Positions 53,105 through 62,273 of a stretch of DNA of 64,000 nucleotides are shown one piece after another. Below the pieces are notes generated by a model that saw nothing but the letters and a program-made list of their open reading frames with translations, was not told where the DNA came from and made no database searches. Each line of letters opens with the position of its first letter. Positions within the stretch are counted from its first letter, which is position 1. The position numbers were made by a program, and so were the translations under genes. This DNA comes from Staphylococcus equorum (GTDB lineage Bacteria > Bacillota > Bacilli > Staphylococcales > Staphylococcaceae). The stretch is taken from the NCBI RefSeq assembly GCF_001747895.1, contig NZ_LNNB01000009.1, forward strand, positions 620,001 through 684,000, in the 5' to 3' direction.

Positions 53105-53193
53105 TTTTTTCTAGTGTTACTTTCAATTTCCCAAACCTTCCATGTCACAACTGCCATTGTGATGAGGAGGGTTGTTTTGTACAGTTTGTTCAT
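53038..53193 (-). CDS. 51-residue small membrane protein
   Basis: MNKLYKTTLLITMAVVTWKV followed by WEIESNTRKNY. AGGAGGAAACGG precedes ATG 53193. It resembles short phage membrane proteins placed after the antirepressor. Its C-terminus overlaps the end of the opposite-strand gene by 67 bp. Confidence 0.5.
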   Translation of the reverse strand: MNKLYKTTLLITMAVVTWKVWEIESNTRKNYLSSTSSVLSARPLAKSIASR

Positions 53194-53204
53194 TCCGTTT
53201 CCTC

Positions 53205-53960
53205 CTATTGTTCGATTGTTGGTAATACATCATTTTCTTTTAATAAGTTGTATATGAACAAACGTCCTTTTTGTGTCCACTTAGTATTCATTCTCACTGA
53301 TGTACTTCCATCTTTATGTTCAATTTCCGTAGTAGATGAATGTGTATAACCTTTATCGTGTAAGTTTGAGTAAAGTAACCACTGTCCAGATTGTTTGTAC
53401 TGTACTTTTAAATCGTGAAGTAGTTTGTTCAGTCCTTGTGCAGACATGCCATAATCTTTTGCTATCTGTCCTACCGTTACTAAACTTTTATTTTGTAAAA
53501 TTGAATCAAGGTATGATGCTTTAGGTTCGTATTCGGCGATTTTCTGTTTGCTCATGTTATTTTCAAGTTGTAACTTTTCGTTTTCTTCAACTTTTACTAG
53601 TAATTCAGTTAAAGCTTCTTTATACGATCCTGGCAATTTATTCTGTATTTGTTGTTCCATTTCATTGAATTTATTAATGTAAGCCATTTTGAAATTATTA
53701 TGACCTTGAATGTTGAACATGTATAAAGTAAAACCGTCTTTAGTTAATAGGTATTCTTTATAACTTCTTTTTTGCCCTTCAACTTTGTAACTGCTTGGTA
53801 TAATTAGAGAACTAACATTTGAGGTTTCTGACATCATTGCTTCTAAACCTTTCACCACATTGTCATGTCTCTTTCCTAACTCATCTGCTACAGTTCTACT
53901 GGAAACTACTGGTCCAAGTGCTGTGTTATTTTCAATTTGAATTGTTTGTAATCCTTGCAT
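53205..53960 (-). CDS. Phage antirepressor (Rha N-domain + KilAC)
   Basis: 251 residues from ATG 53960, with AGGAGG upstream. The N-terminus (VSSRTVADELGKRHDNVVKG, YLLTKDGFTLYMFNIQGHNN, INKFNEMEQQIQ) is the Rha family. The C-terminus from about 150 (KASYLDSILQNKSLVTVGQI, MSAQGLNKLLHDLKVQYKQS, WTQKGRLFIYNLLKENDVLP) is KilAC. It antagonises lysogeny control during induction. Confidence 0.9.
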   Translation of the reverse strand: MQGLQTIQIENNTALGPVVSSRTVADELGKRHDNVVKGLEAMMSETSNVSSLIIPSSYKVEGQKRSYKEYLLTKDGFTLYMFNIQGHNNFKMAYINKFNEMEQQIQNKLPGSYKEALTELLVKVEENEKLQLENNMSKQKIAEYEPKASYLDSILQNKSLVTVGQIAKDYGMSAQGLNKLLHDLKVQYKQSGQWLLYSNLHDKGYTHSSTTEIEHKDGSTSVRMNTKWTQKGRLFIYNLLKENDVLPTIEQ

Positions 53961-53970
53961 TTTTTTCCTC

Positions 53971-54171
53971 CTATTTTTTAATTTCAAATAATTCTTCTGA
54001 TTTATAACCAGGAAACAATTTTTTGTTTATTAACATTGCTTGTTCAAAAGTAAATGAATATTTCCCTTTTGTTCTATCTCTTACGGTTGTGTAAGGAATG
54101 TTCAAAACCCTAGCTATATCTTTTTCTGTGATGTTATGATCCTTCATCGCTGTAAGTAGTTTTGGATACAA
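53971..54171 (-). CDS. cro: Cro-like repressor
   Basis: 66 residues from TTG 54171, chosen because GGAGGTG sits 8 nt upstream; the in-frame ATG at 54204 has no ribosome site. YPKLLTAMKDHNITEKDIAR, VLNIPYTTVRDRTKGKYSFT and QAMLINKKLFPGYKSEELFE are the XRE/Cro pattern. First gene of the leftward lytic transcript, divergent from the repressor. Confidence 0.8.
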   Translation of the reverse strand: MYPKLLTAMKDHNITEKDIARVLNIPYTTVRDRTKGKYSFTFEQAMLINKKLFPGYKSEELFEIKK

Positions 54172-54235
54172 AATGATCACCTCCAAAGATACGATGTTTT
54201 GCATCTGTATACGATGTGTCGTATCTACAAGTAAT

Positions 54236-54264
54236 ACTATATACGATTAATCGTACACATGCAA
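54236..54264 (-). promoter_or_regulatory. Leftward lytic promoter (cro, early genes)
   Basis: On the minus strand TTGCAT (54264-54259) and TATAGT (54241-54236) are separated by exactly 17 bp. The symmetric operator 54242-54255 occupies that spacer, so repressor binding would block polymerase. Confidence 0.75.
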
Positions 54265-54305
54265 CCATTTCATTTAAAAAAGTACGATTTTTCGTAATAA
54301 AACTC

Positions 54306-54334
54306 TTTACTTCCTATTTAAATGCGTGTATACT
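54306..54334 (+). promoter_or_regulatory. Rightward repressor promoter
   Basis: TTTACT (54306-54311) and TATACT (54329-54334) with a 17-bp spacer. Operators flank it on both sides (54283-54296 and 54347-54360), which suggests autoregulation of the repressor. Confidence 0.72.
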
Positions 54335-54381
54335 TAATTTATAAAATACGAAATGTCGTACAAACAACGGAGGACTTTACA

Positions 54382-54681
54382 ATGAATAATAGAAGCGAAT
54401 TTGTAGAAGAAAATATCAAAGAAATGGGCTACAACACACGATCATTTGCGAAAGAAATCGGCGTTAGCTACACAACTTTACGTTCTATGTTGGAAAGAAA
54501 CTTCGAGGGAGCAAAAATAGAAAATGTTATTGCTGTAGCAAAAGGAATTGGCGTAACAGTTGATTATTTATTTAATTTAGGTACTGAATTTGAAGAAGTT
54601 GAAGCTGCGCATTCAGAAGATGACCTAACTGAAGAAGAAATTAAAGAAATTAGAGAATTTATGCAAAAATATAAAAAGTAA
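54382..54681 (+). CDS. CI-like repressor
   Basis: 99 residues from ATG 54382 (CGGAGGAC upstream); an earlier in-frame ATG lies before the promoter -10 and is rejected. NTRSFAKEIGVSYTTLRSML and ENVIAVAKGIGVTVDYLFNL form an XRE HTH with its dimer helix. The acidic tail TEEEIKEIREFMQKYKK ends it. No RecA-dependent self-cleavage domain, so induction likely depends on the ImmA-like protein next door. Confidence 0.85.
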   Translation: MNNRSEFVEENIKEMGYNTRSFAKEIGVSYTTLRSMLERNFEGAKIENVIAVAKGIGVTVDYLFNLGTEFEEVEAAHSEDDLTEEEIKEIREFMQKYKK

Positions 54682-54702
54682 TTGTTTTAGGGGTTGAGTG
54701 CA

Positions 54703-55191
54703 TTGCAAATGAGAGAAGAATTATTGAGCAACTATGAGAATTTAAGTGTAGTTGAAACTCAGTTTCCTGTAGATAAAGTTAAGGGGTATTATAAAAGAAA
54801 CAAATACTTACCTAATGGGTTAGTTATTTTAAACAATGATTATGACCATTATATTCAGAACGGCGTATTAGCAGAAGAATTAGGGCATCATGAAACATCT
54901 TATGGAAATATCACAGGAGTATATTCAAGAAAAGATAATATCAATGCTGCTCGACAAGAATTGAAAGCTAGAAGATATGGATTTAAATTGGCTGTCCCTT
55001 TAGAAAAATTAATAAAGTGCTATAAACAAGGGGTATGGGGAGATTTATATGAGATGTGTTTGTTAATTCAAATTGATAGATCATATTTCTTTGAAGCTAT
55101 AGAAGATTATAAAAAGCAATTTGGAAACTATGTAAAATATGATGGTTACTTCATACAATTTGAACCATTAAAAATAATGAAGAAAGATTAA
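54703..55191 (+). CDS. ImmA/IrrE-like metalloprotein
   Basis: About 162 residues from TTG 54703, placed 9 nt after AGGGG; ATG 54709 is the alternative. LAEELGHHETSYGNITG is the zinc site, with EExxHH where most peptidases have HExxH; staphylococcal members often read EELGH. FKLAVPLEKLIKCYKQGVWG follows. Such proteins cut phage or ICE repressors after DNA damage, which fits its place after the small repressor. Confidence 0.82.
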   Translation: MQMREELLSNYENLSVVETQFPVDKVKGYYKRNKYLPNGLVILNNDYDHYIQNGVLAEELGHHETSYGNITGVYSRKDNINAARQELKARRYGFKLAVPLEKLIKCYKQGVWGDLYEMCLLIQIDRSYFFEAIEDYKKQFGNYVKYDGYFIQFEPLKIMKKD

Positions 55192-55279
55192 TCCAACTTA
55201 CATTGAGTGTCTGGGTACACTCATATCTAAATGTAGGTTGTTAAATATAAATTAAATTTATTATAAGGGAGAATGTTGA

Positions 55280-55942
55280 ATGAATAATGAAAGATGGTAT
55301 CAAAGAAATTGGTTTATTATTTTAACATTAATTATTTTCTTTCCAGTTGGATTATTTTTAATGTGGTATTTCAAAAAATGGAATAATTCAGCGAGATGGA
55401 TTGTTACTGGCATTTTTGCTTTATTATTAATAATAAGTTTTTTCACAGAAGATGAATCTCAATCAGAAAATCAAGAAAAGAGTACTACTAAAAATAGTGA
55501 GAAAACTGAAGAAAAAGCAAAACCTAAAGAAGAAAAGAAGAAAGAATTAACTGATAAACAAAAATTAGAAAAAAGTGTAAAAAAAGAAGTTGGTAAAAAG
55601 AATTTTTCTGACATCGTCTATAACGAATATGATAATGCGGCTGTCATTACTTTGAAAGATTACGATGGTTTTAGTGAAAAGTCAGCGTTAAGAGAAATGC
55701 AGTACGGAGCAGCAAATGCATTGATAGGTGTTAAAAAGTCTAAGTTAGATATTGATAATGTAGATATTGTTGTAGCAATGGATATGGAAGATGACAAGAT
55801 GAATACTTCAAAAGATAATGTTTTAAAAATGACGTTCGATAAAGATTTAATTGAAAATATGAATGATGATAATAAATACAAACTTCGTGAAGATGCAGAA
55901 CGTTATGCAAGTGAATATTGGGTACATCCAGCTTTTAGATAA
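55280..55942 (+). CDS. Lysogeny-module membrane protein
   Basis: 220 residues. Two N-terminal membrane helices (WFIILTLIIFFPVGLFLMWY and WIVTGIFALLLIISFF) are followed by a Lys/Glu-rich linker and a soluble C-terminal domain (FSDIVYNEYDNAAVITLKDY, REMQYGAANALIGVKKSKL). Expressed from the lysogenic strand between ImmA and int. Such genes are common in staphylococcal prophages. Superinfection exclusion is possible but not shown. Confidence 0.7.
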   Translation: MNNERWYQRNWFIILTLIIFFPVGLFLMWYFKKWNNSARWIVTGIFALLLIISFFTEDESQSENQEKSTTKNSEKTEEKAKPKEEKKKELTDKQKLEKSVKKEVGKKNFSDIVYNEYDNAAVITLKDYDGFSEKSALREMQYGAANALIGVKKSKLDIDNVDIVVAMDMEDDKMNTSKDNVLKMTFDKDLIENMNDDNKYKLREDAERYASEYWVHPAFR

Positions 55943-56000
55943 TCCAACGGGCAGTCACCACTGCCCTATATATTTTTATCTTTTTTAGGAGGAATGACTC

Positions 56001-57206
56001 ATGTGGAGTGAACAATTTAAAGATAAACAAGGCCAAACTAAATATCGCTATTACGAGAAGTATAGAGACCCGTATACAGACAAATGGAAACGAGTAAGTA
56101 TTGTTATGAACAAAAATACTAAAGCTTCTCAAAAAGAGGCTGTGTTCCAATTAGACGATAAGATAAAAAGTAAGATGTCTACTAGCACTAACAACAATTT
56201 AAAATCATTAACGATTCACAATTTACTAGATGAATGGTTTGAGTATCATAAAAATACATCTGGTTTAAAAGTAACAACTCTAAATAACTCTAAAGTTCGA
56301 CTAAGTAATTTAAAGAGCAATATAGATGAACATACACTAGTTTCAAAGATAGACGTAAAGCATGTTCAAAAACTAATCAATACATTATCTGAAATTTATT
56401 CAGAGAACCAAGTCAGACGACAACTTAATGATATGAAAAAAGCTTTATCATATGCATCGAAATTTTATGGATACACTGACAAACACATGTTAAATGATGT
56501 GGAAGTACCCAAGAAGGCTAAAACACTAGAAGATATAGAAAAAGAAGAACAAAAAATATATAACTATCTTGAAATGAATCAAGTGTTAAAAATACGTGAT
56601 TTTATATTAACAAAAAAACATTCGGACAAAAGGTTGAATTTATTTGTAGCTAGTTTAATAGAACTACAAGCGCTAACTGGTATGAGGATTGGAGAAGTTC
56701 AAGCATTACAAGAAAAGGATATCGATTTTCAAAATAAAACAATAGATATAAATGGAACAATTCATTGGATTAAATATGAAAATGGATATGGATATAAAGA
56801 TACAACTAAAACTAGAGGTTCAAGAAGAACAATTTCTATTAATAAACGTGCAGTTGAAATCTTAAAAAAAGTAATATTGGAAAATAAAAAATCTGCACAT
56901 TGGGAAAAAGATTACATTGATCGTGGTTTTATCTTTACTACAAGATTTGGCAATCCATTATATTCTCATAAAGTAAATAAATTATTATCAGACGCTGCAC
57001 TTGAATTAGGTATAAATAAGAAAGTTACTTCCCACACCTTCAGACACACTCATATAAGTATACTCGTTGAAATGAATGTATCACTCAAAGCAATTATGAA
57101 AAGAGTTGGACATACAGACGAAAAAACAACGATTCAGATATACACCCATGTAACAGAAAAAATGGACAAACAGTTAACCGAGAAGTTAGAAAACATTCCC
57201 AATTAA
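56001..57206 (+). CDS. int: Tyrosine integrase
   Basis: 401 residues. An arm-binding N-terminus is followed by a SAM-like core domain (about 65-160). The catalytic residues are TGMRIGEVQAL (Arg), SHTFRHTHISIL (His-x-x-Arg), GHTDEKTT (His) and IQIYTHVTEKM (Tyr). It recombines attP with the 23-bp core in priA. AGGAGG precedes the ATG. The stop is 89 bp from the att core. Confidence 0.95.
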   Translation: MWSEQFKDKQGQTKYRYYEKYRDPYTDKWKRVSIVMNKNTKASQKEAVFQLDDKIKSKMSTSTNNNLKSLTIHNLLDEWFEYHKNTSGLKVTTLNNSKVRLSNLKSNIDEHTLVSKIDVKHVQKLINTLSEIYSENQVRRQLNDMKKALSYASKFYGYTDKHMLNDVEVPKKAKTLEDIEKEEQKIYNYLEMNQVLKIRDFILTKKHSDKRLNLFVASLIELQALTGMRIGEVQALQEKDIDFQNKTIDINGTIHWIKYENGYGYKDTTKTRGSRRTISINKRAVEILKKVILENKKSAHWEKDYIDRGFIFTTRFGNPLYSHKVNKLLSDAALELGINKKVTSHTFRHTHISILVEMNVSLKAIMKRVGHTDEKTTIQIYTHVTEKMDKQLTEKLENIPN

Positions 57207-57210
57207 ACAA

Positions 57211-57233
57211 TCTGCCCTTTTTCTGCCCTTTTT
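57211..57233. repeat. Likely integrase arm-type sites (int side)
   Basis: Tandem TCTGCCCTTTT-TCTGCCCTTTTT directly after int, matching the double motif at 12673-12693 on the other side of the prophage. Confidence 0.55.
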
Positions 57234-57295
57234 ATAATTCCAGTAGCCCCTATAACCCCTGTAACTACTGGTGTTAAGCCATTTCACGCCCCCTA

Positions 57296-57318
57296 TTACA
57301 TCATCATTTGGGGATTAA
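57296..57318. repeat. att: Prophage attachment site, int-proximal, within the 3' end of priA
   Basis: A 23-bp core identical to 12540-12562. On the minus strand it encodes the last residues NPQMMM and the stop of priA with one codon partly included. Since the other copy restores nothing extra, priA is intact in the lysogen. Confidence 0.92.
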
Positions 57319-59704
57319 TATCAATTTTCAATGATAGCTTGTCTTTTAAATATTGATCATGATAATAATCATCTAAATACTTAAGCGCTTCGTGTAGCGC
57401 TGGTTCACTTTTATATTTAATTAAGATTTGGAAGCGATATTCATTATTTATCCTTGATAATGCTGCTGGTGATGGTCCTAATACTAACGCTTTGTCTGAT
57501 AAATGCTGTAATAAAATTTTATGAATATGTTTCGATGCTTCCATTACTTTCTTCATATCTTTGTGTGCAATAGTGAAATTAATTAAAAAGAAGTAAGGAG
57601 GATATTTCCCTATTTTCCTATAATTCATCTCTTTGTTAAAGAAAGCTGGATAATCATTTTCTTGAACATCTTTAATCGCATAATGTTCTGGATTATAAGT
57701 TTGAATGATTACTTGTCCTTCTTTTTCGTGACGTCCTGCACGACCTGATACTTGTGTTAATAATTGGTAAGTACGTTCACTTGCTCTGAAGTCAGGAAGG
57801 TTCAACATTGTATCCGCATTGAGTACACCTACGAGTGTGATATTAGGAAAGTCTAACCCTTTCGCAATCATTTGAGTACCTAATAAAATATCACCTTTAC
57901 CTGAGCCAAAATCATTTAATAATTTTTCATGCGCACCTTTACGAGATGTAGTATCAACATCCATTCGTATAATGCGTGCTTCTTGGAACACTTCTTGTAA
58001 TAATTCCTCAACTCTTTGTGTACCAGTACCAACCTGTCTGATATGTTCACTTTCACAATTAGGACATTTGTTCGGTGGTGTTTCTTGATGACCACAATAA
58101 TGACACTTCAATTGATCCGAAGACTTATGATAAGTCAATGAGATATCACAATTGGGACATTGTGGTACATGACCACAATCTCTGCATAACATAAATGATG
58201 CATAGCCTCGACGATTTAAAAACAATACAATCTGTTCTTGTTTATCTAAACGAGTTTGAATGGCTTCACGTAATTGTTCTGAAAACATAGACCGGTTGCC
58301 TGAACTTAATTCAGCTCTCATATCAACGATTTCAATTTCTGGCAATGCCTGTTGATTGACTCTGTTAGGTAAAGATAACAGTTCATAAACACCCTTATCT
58401 GCGCGCGCGTAAGTTTCTAAACTTGGTGTAGCACTCCCTAATATCAATGGACACTGATGATATTGACTGCGCCACTCTGCGATATCACGTGCATGGTATC
58501 TAGGATAATCCTCTTGTTTATAAGATGATTCATGTTCTTCATCAATAATGATCATGCCTAAATTTTTAAATGGTGCAAACACACTTGACCGTGCACCAAC
58601 ACTTACCCGAGCTTTACCATCTCTGATTTTTTGCCATTCATCATAACGTTCACCTTTTGACAAACCTGAATGGAGCACGGCTACTTCATCACCAAATCGT
58701 TGCTTAAACCTTAAAACCATTTGTGGGGTTAAGGCAATTTCCGGCACTAGCATCATAGCTTGTCTATCTAAATGCAAGACTTCTTCAATTGTTTGCAAAT
58801 ATACTTCAGTCTTTCCTGAACCAGTCACACCATGAAGTAAAAAAGTTCTCTGTTCATGTGCCTTAATATTTTTAAGTATTGCTTCAAACGCTTGCTGTTG
58901 GTCAACTGTGAGTTGTTGCTTTTCGTCTTGTTCAAATACACGCGTTTCAAAGGGGTCACGTTCAACGATTGCATCGTATTTTTCCACAAAACCTTTGCGC
59001 ATCAGTGTATCAATGCTCGACTTTGAAAAGTTCATTGCTTCTAATTGTTTCAGTAATACAGTATGATGACGTTCATCAATTAAATAAGCATATAAATCAT
59101 ATTGCTTTTGAGACTTTTCTAAAGAACCAAGTACAGCATCATATTCAAAACCTTCTATCACTCTCACAGCACGTTGTTTCTTTTTACTGAGACTTTGAGA
59201 AAGCAATGTTACTTCACTAATATCACCTTGCTTTAACAAAGGTGATATGACGGATAAATCATCATTATATTGAGCTTCTTTATACGCATAATGCCCTTCG
59301 CTATCAAAACGACGACGTAACTGTTCAGGAATTGCTTCATCATTTTCAATTGAAAAAACTTTTGTATATTTAGCTTTAATTGCACTCGGTAACATCACTT
59401 CTAACATAGAAATTCGCTTCGTCACAAAATAATTATTATACCAATCTGTTAACTTAATAAGTTCTTCAGTTAATTCTGGTTTAATATCTTGAATTTCTTT
59501 TATCTCTTTTAACTTAGCTATGTCTATATTTGCGTCAGGTTGTTCTGTTATTTCCATAATATAGCCTTGAATTGTTCTTGGTCCAAAAGGCACAATGACA
59601 CGCATACCAACTTGTATCATAGATTGTAGTCTTGTAGGAATAATATAATCGAACGTAAAGTCCACACTTTTAGAAGGTATATCAACAATTACTTTTGCTA
59701 TCAT
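57296..59704 (-). CDS. priA: Primosomal protein N' (replication restart helicase PriA)
   Basis: 802 residues. An N-terminal DNA-binding domain precedes a helicase with LLHGVTGSGKTEVYLQTIEE (Walker A), IIIDEEHESSYKQEDYPRYH (DEEH) and LGSATPSLE. A zinc-binding CRDCGHVPQCPNC, CHYCGHQE, CPNC cluster follows, then LGTQMIAKGLDFPNITLVGV and QVSGRAGR. It restarts stalled replication forks. The 3' end is the attachment site of the prophage, and it leaves the coding sequence complete. Confidence 0.96.
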   Translation of the reverse strand: MIAKVIVDIPSKSVDFTFDYIIPTRLQSMIQVGMRVIVPFGPRTIQGYIMEITEQPDANIDIAKLKEIKEIQDIKPELTEELIKLTDWYNNYFVTKRISMLEVMLPSAIKAKYTKVFSIENDEAIPEQLRRRFDSEGHYAYKEAQYNDDLSVISPLLKQGDISEVTLLSQSLSKKKQRAVRVIEGFEYDAVLGSLEKSQKQYDLYAYLIDERHHTVLLKQLEAMNFSKSSIDTLMRKGFVEKYDAIVERDPFETRVFEQDEKQQLTVDQQQAFEAILKNIKAHEQRTFLLHGVTGSGKTEVYLQTIEEVLHLDRQAMMLVPEIALTPQMVLRFKQRFGDEVAVLHSGLSKGERYDEWQKIRDGKARVSVGARSSVFAPFKNLGMIIIDEEHESSYKQEDYPRYHARDIAEWRSQYHQCPLILGSATPSLETYARADKGVYELLSLPNRVNQQALPEIEIVDMRAELSSGNRSMFSEQLREAIQTRLDKQEQIVLFLNRRGYASFMLCRDCGHVPQCPNCDISLTYHKSSDQLKCHYCGHQETPPNKCPNCESEHIRQVGTGTQRVEELLQEVFQEARIIRMDVDTTSRKGAHEKLLNDFGSGKGDILLGTQMIAKGLDFPNITLVGVLNADTMLNLPDFRASERTYQLLTQVSGRAGRHEKEGQVIIQTYNPEHYAIKDVQENDYPAFFNKEMNYRKIGKYPPYFFLINFTIAHKDMKKVMEASKHIHKILLQHLSDKALVLGPSPAALSRINNEYRFQILIKYKSEPALHEALKYLDDYYHDQYLKDKLSLKIDINPQMMM

Positions 59705-59705
59705 T

Positions 59706-60914
59706 TTATTCCCACCTTGTTTCTAAACTATCTAAGATATGCTCCGCCAATATGACTTTTTTGTGTTTTCCTAAACTAATAGGACCTCCATTTTTAAAAT
59801 ACATCGTATAGTCATTATCATCCGAACTAAATCCTATTGAACGATCGCCTACGTTATTAGCAATAATCACATCTGCATTTTTATGTTGCAGTTTTTTCTG
59901 AGCATATGTTTCAATATTTTGTGTTTCTGCCGCAAAGCCTACTAAGAATTGCTTTGTTTTGTGTTCACCTAGATATTTCAAAATATCTGGCGTACGTTTA
60001 AAAGTCACAGATAATGTACCGTCTTGTTTTTTAAGTTTGTGCTCTAACATTTCAGCAGGTGCATAATCTGATACTGCTGCAGCTTTAAATACGATATCTT
60101 GTTCATTAAAGCGTGTTTTTACCGCTTCAAACATTTCCTCAGCACTTTGAATTTGAATAACATTCACATTTTCTGGAGGTGTTAGGTGTGTAGGTCCAGA
60201 TACGAGTGTGACGTTCGCTCCACGCTTAGTTAGTGATTCTGCTAATGCGTAACCAATTTTTCCTGATGATCGGTTAGATAAATAACGTACTGGGTCCAAC
60301 TCTTCGACGGTCGGTCCAGCAGTGATTAATGCGTTCATACCTTCAAATCGACTGTCTATCGAATAAGATGCTTGTTCGTTCTCTTTGAAAAACTGGTTTA
60401 ACCTTTCAACAATTTGCAAAGGTTCTTCCATGCGGCCTTTTGCTACATAGCCACATGCTAAAAAGCCCTCACCGGGTTCAAGAAAATAATAACCATCTGA
60501 ACTCAGTGTAGCGAGATTGTGCTGTGTCCGCTTATTTTCATACATATGCACATTCATCGCTGGCGCAATAAATTTAGCTGTTTCAGTAGCAAGCAATGTC
60601 GACGTCACCATATCATCTGCAATACCATTTGCAAGTTTGGCAATGATATTTGCTGTCGCTGGTGCCACTACGATTGCGTCCGCCCAATCACCTAATGCAA
60701 CATGTTGTATTTCTTCCGGATTCTGTTCTAAAAAAGTACTTGTATAAACTGGATTTCTACCAATTGCTTGAAAAGCTAATGGGGTCACAAATTCTTGTGC
60801 ATGATCTGTAAGCATAACTCTAACGTCATAGTCTGCTTGCGTTAATTTACTTGTTAAATCAATTGCTTTATACGCAGCAATGCCACCTGTAACAGCAAGT
60901 AATATTCGTTTCAT
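59706..60914 (-). CDS. coaBC: Bifunctional phosphopantothenoylcysteine decarboxylase / phosphopantothenate-cysteine ligase
   Basis: 402 residues. CoaC half: VTGGIAAYKAIDLTSKL, FIAPAMNVHMYEN and FLACGYVAKGRMEEP (substrate Cys loop). CoaB half: LITAGPTVEELDPVRYLSNR, SSGKIGYALAESL and FVGFAAETQN. It makes 4'-phosphopantetheine for CoA. It lies 1 bp upstream of priA, likely in one operon. Confidence 0.96.
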   Translation of the reverse strand: MKRILLAVTGGIAAYKAIDLTSKLTQADYDVRVMLTDHAQEFVTPLAFQAIGRNPVYTSTFLEQNPEEIQHVALGDWADAIVVAPATANIIAKLANGIADDMVTSTLLATETAKFIAPAMNVHMYENKRTQHNLATLSSDGYYFLEPGEGFLACGYVAKGRMEEPLQIVERLNQFFKENEQASYSIDSRFEGMNALITAGPTVEELDPVRYLSNRSSGKIGYALAESLTKRGANVTLVSGPTHLTPPENVNVIQIQSAEEMFEAVKTRFNEQDIVFKAAAVSDYAPAEMLEHKLKKQDGTLSVTFKRTPDILKYLGEHKTKQFLVGFAAETQNIETYAQKKLQHKNADVIIANNVGDRSIGFSSDDNDYTMYFKNGGPISLGKHKKVILAEHILDSLETRWE

Positions 60915-61275
60915 TGCAAATCTCCTCCAAATAATTTAAATATGACCTCTTAATAGGCTATAAATTTATGTTTATAAATAACACAAAGGTTAATTTGTTA
61001 TTAAATGCTTTAAATAGATGATTAATCACCATTATACACAAAATTTTAAATTAAATAAAAAAAGGGAGCAGGATAGAAATCAAAATTTGATTTCTATTCC
61101 CGCCCCCGTAAGGCTTACTAAAAAAGTTTGAAACAAGTACAATTAGATATCAAACAACTACTGTTCAATCTAACAATTGAGTCTGAGACATGTATTTATG
61201 TCCCAGACTCGTTTGAAAAACTTTTAATTAGCAGCATGCTAGTTGTTATTTATATGTTTCAAGATTAACTTTTAA
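60915..61275. other. Intergenic region with two hairpins between rpoZ and coaBC
   Basis: 361 bp with no gene. It contains a 25-nt palindrome at 61073-61097 (arms ATAGAAATCAAA and TTTGATTTCTAT) and a second hairpin at 61179-61210. This looks like the hairpin elements that are scattered between genes in staphylococcal chromosomes; the C-rich run after the first (CCCGCCCCC) pairs partly with GGGAG before it. Confidence 0.5.
61179..61210. terminator. Hairpin, possible terminator after rpoZ
   Basis: GAGTCTGAGACAT and ATGTCCCAGACTC form a 13-bp stem with one mismatch around a 6-nt loop. No strong T-run on either side, so its terminator role is uncertain. Confidence 0.45.
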
Positions 61276-61490
61276 TTACTTAGATGGTATTTTGTAAAGT
61301 CCGTCAGGATAAACATCTCCGCCAGCGATTTCTTCTAGCGCTTTACCTACAGGTTTTTTTGCATCATATTTGCTTAACAATGCAGATTCTGGATTTTCAT
61401 CTATTTCACGAGCACGTTTTGCAGCAGTAGTTGCAATTAAATATTTTGAATTAACTTTTGCTGTTAATTCGTTTAATGGTGGGTATAACA

Positions 61491-61491
<1 letters not shown>
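61276..61491 (-). CDS. rpoZ: RNA polymerase omega subunit
   Basis: 71 residues: MLYPPLNELTAKVNSKYLIA, TTAAKRAREI and KKPVGKALEEIAGGDVY. It stabilises beta' in RNA polymerase. It overlaps the gmk stop by one base, the usual gmk-rpoZ order. Confidence 0.93.
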
Positions 61492-62117
<626 letters not shown>

Positions 62118-62273
62118 TTACTACCTCTCTAAGCTAATCTTCTATTATTAACATATGATACCATAAGAAACATTCAATTGTATAGCGTCCCACAACACAA
62201 ACTTTGCTCATGACCTAATCTTTACGCCATGTTACAATATGTTGAATGACTAAAAATAAGGTGGCTGATAGTA

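Larger units (their letters stand above)
54210..54360. promoter_or_regulatory. Four operators TACGA-N4-TCGTA in the repressor/cro control region
   Basis: Fourteen-bp inverted repeats lie at 54210-54223 (TACGATGTGTCGTA), 54242-54255 (TACGATTAATCGTA, perfectly symmetric), 54283-54296 (TACGATTTTTCGTA) and 54347-54360 (TACGAAATGTCGTA). The second fills the spacer of the leftward promoter. The first lies just past its start point. The third is upstream of the repressor promoter, and the fourth is in the repressor leader. Presumed binding sites for the CI-like and Cro-like proteins. Confidence 0.88.

Noticed and set aside
55192-55279. Hairpin (TTACATT/AATGTAGG with inner GAGTG/CACTC) after the ImmA-like gene as a terminator
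   Set aside because: No T-run follows; it may only reduce readthrough, so it was not listed as a terminator.
57296-57318. Attachment core as a tRNA 3' end
   Set aside because: The core reads as the end of priA; no tRNA-like sequence surrounds it.
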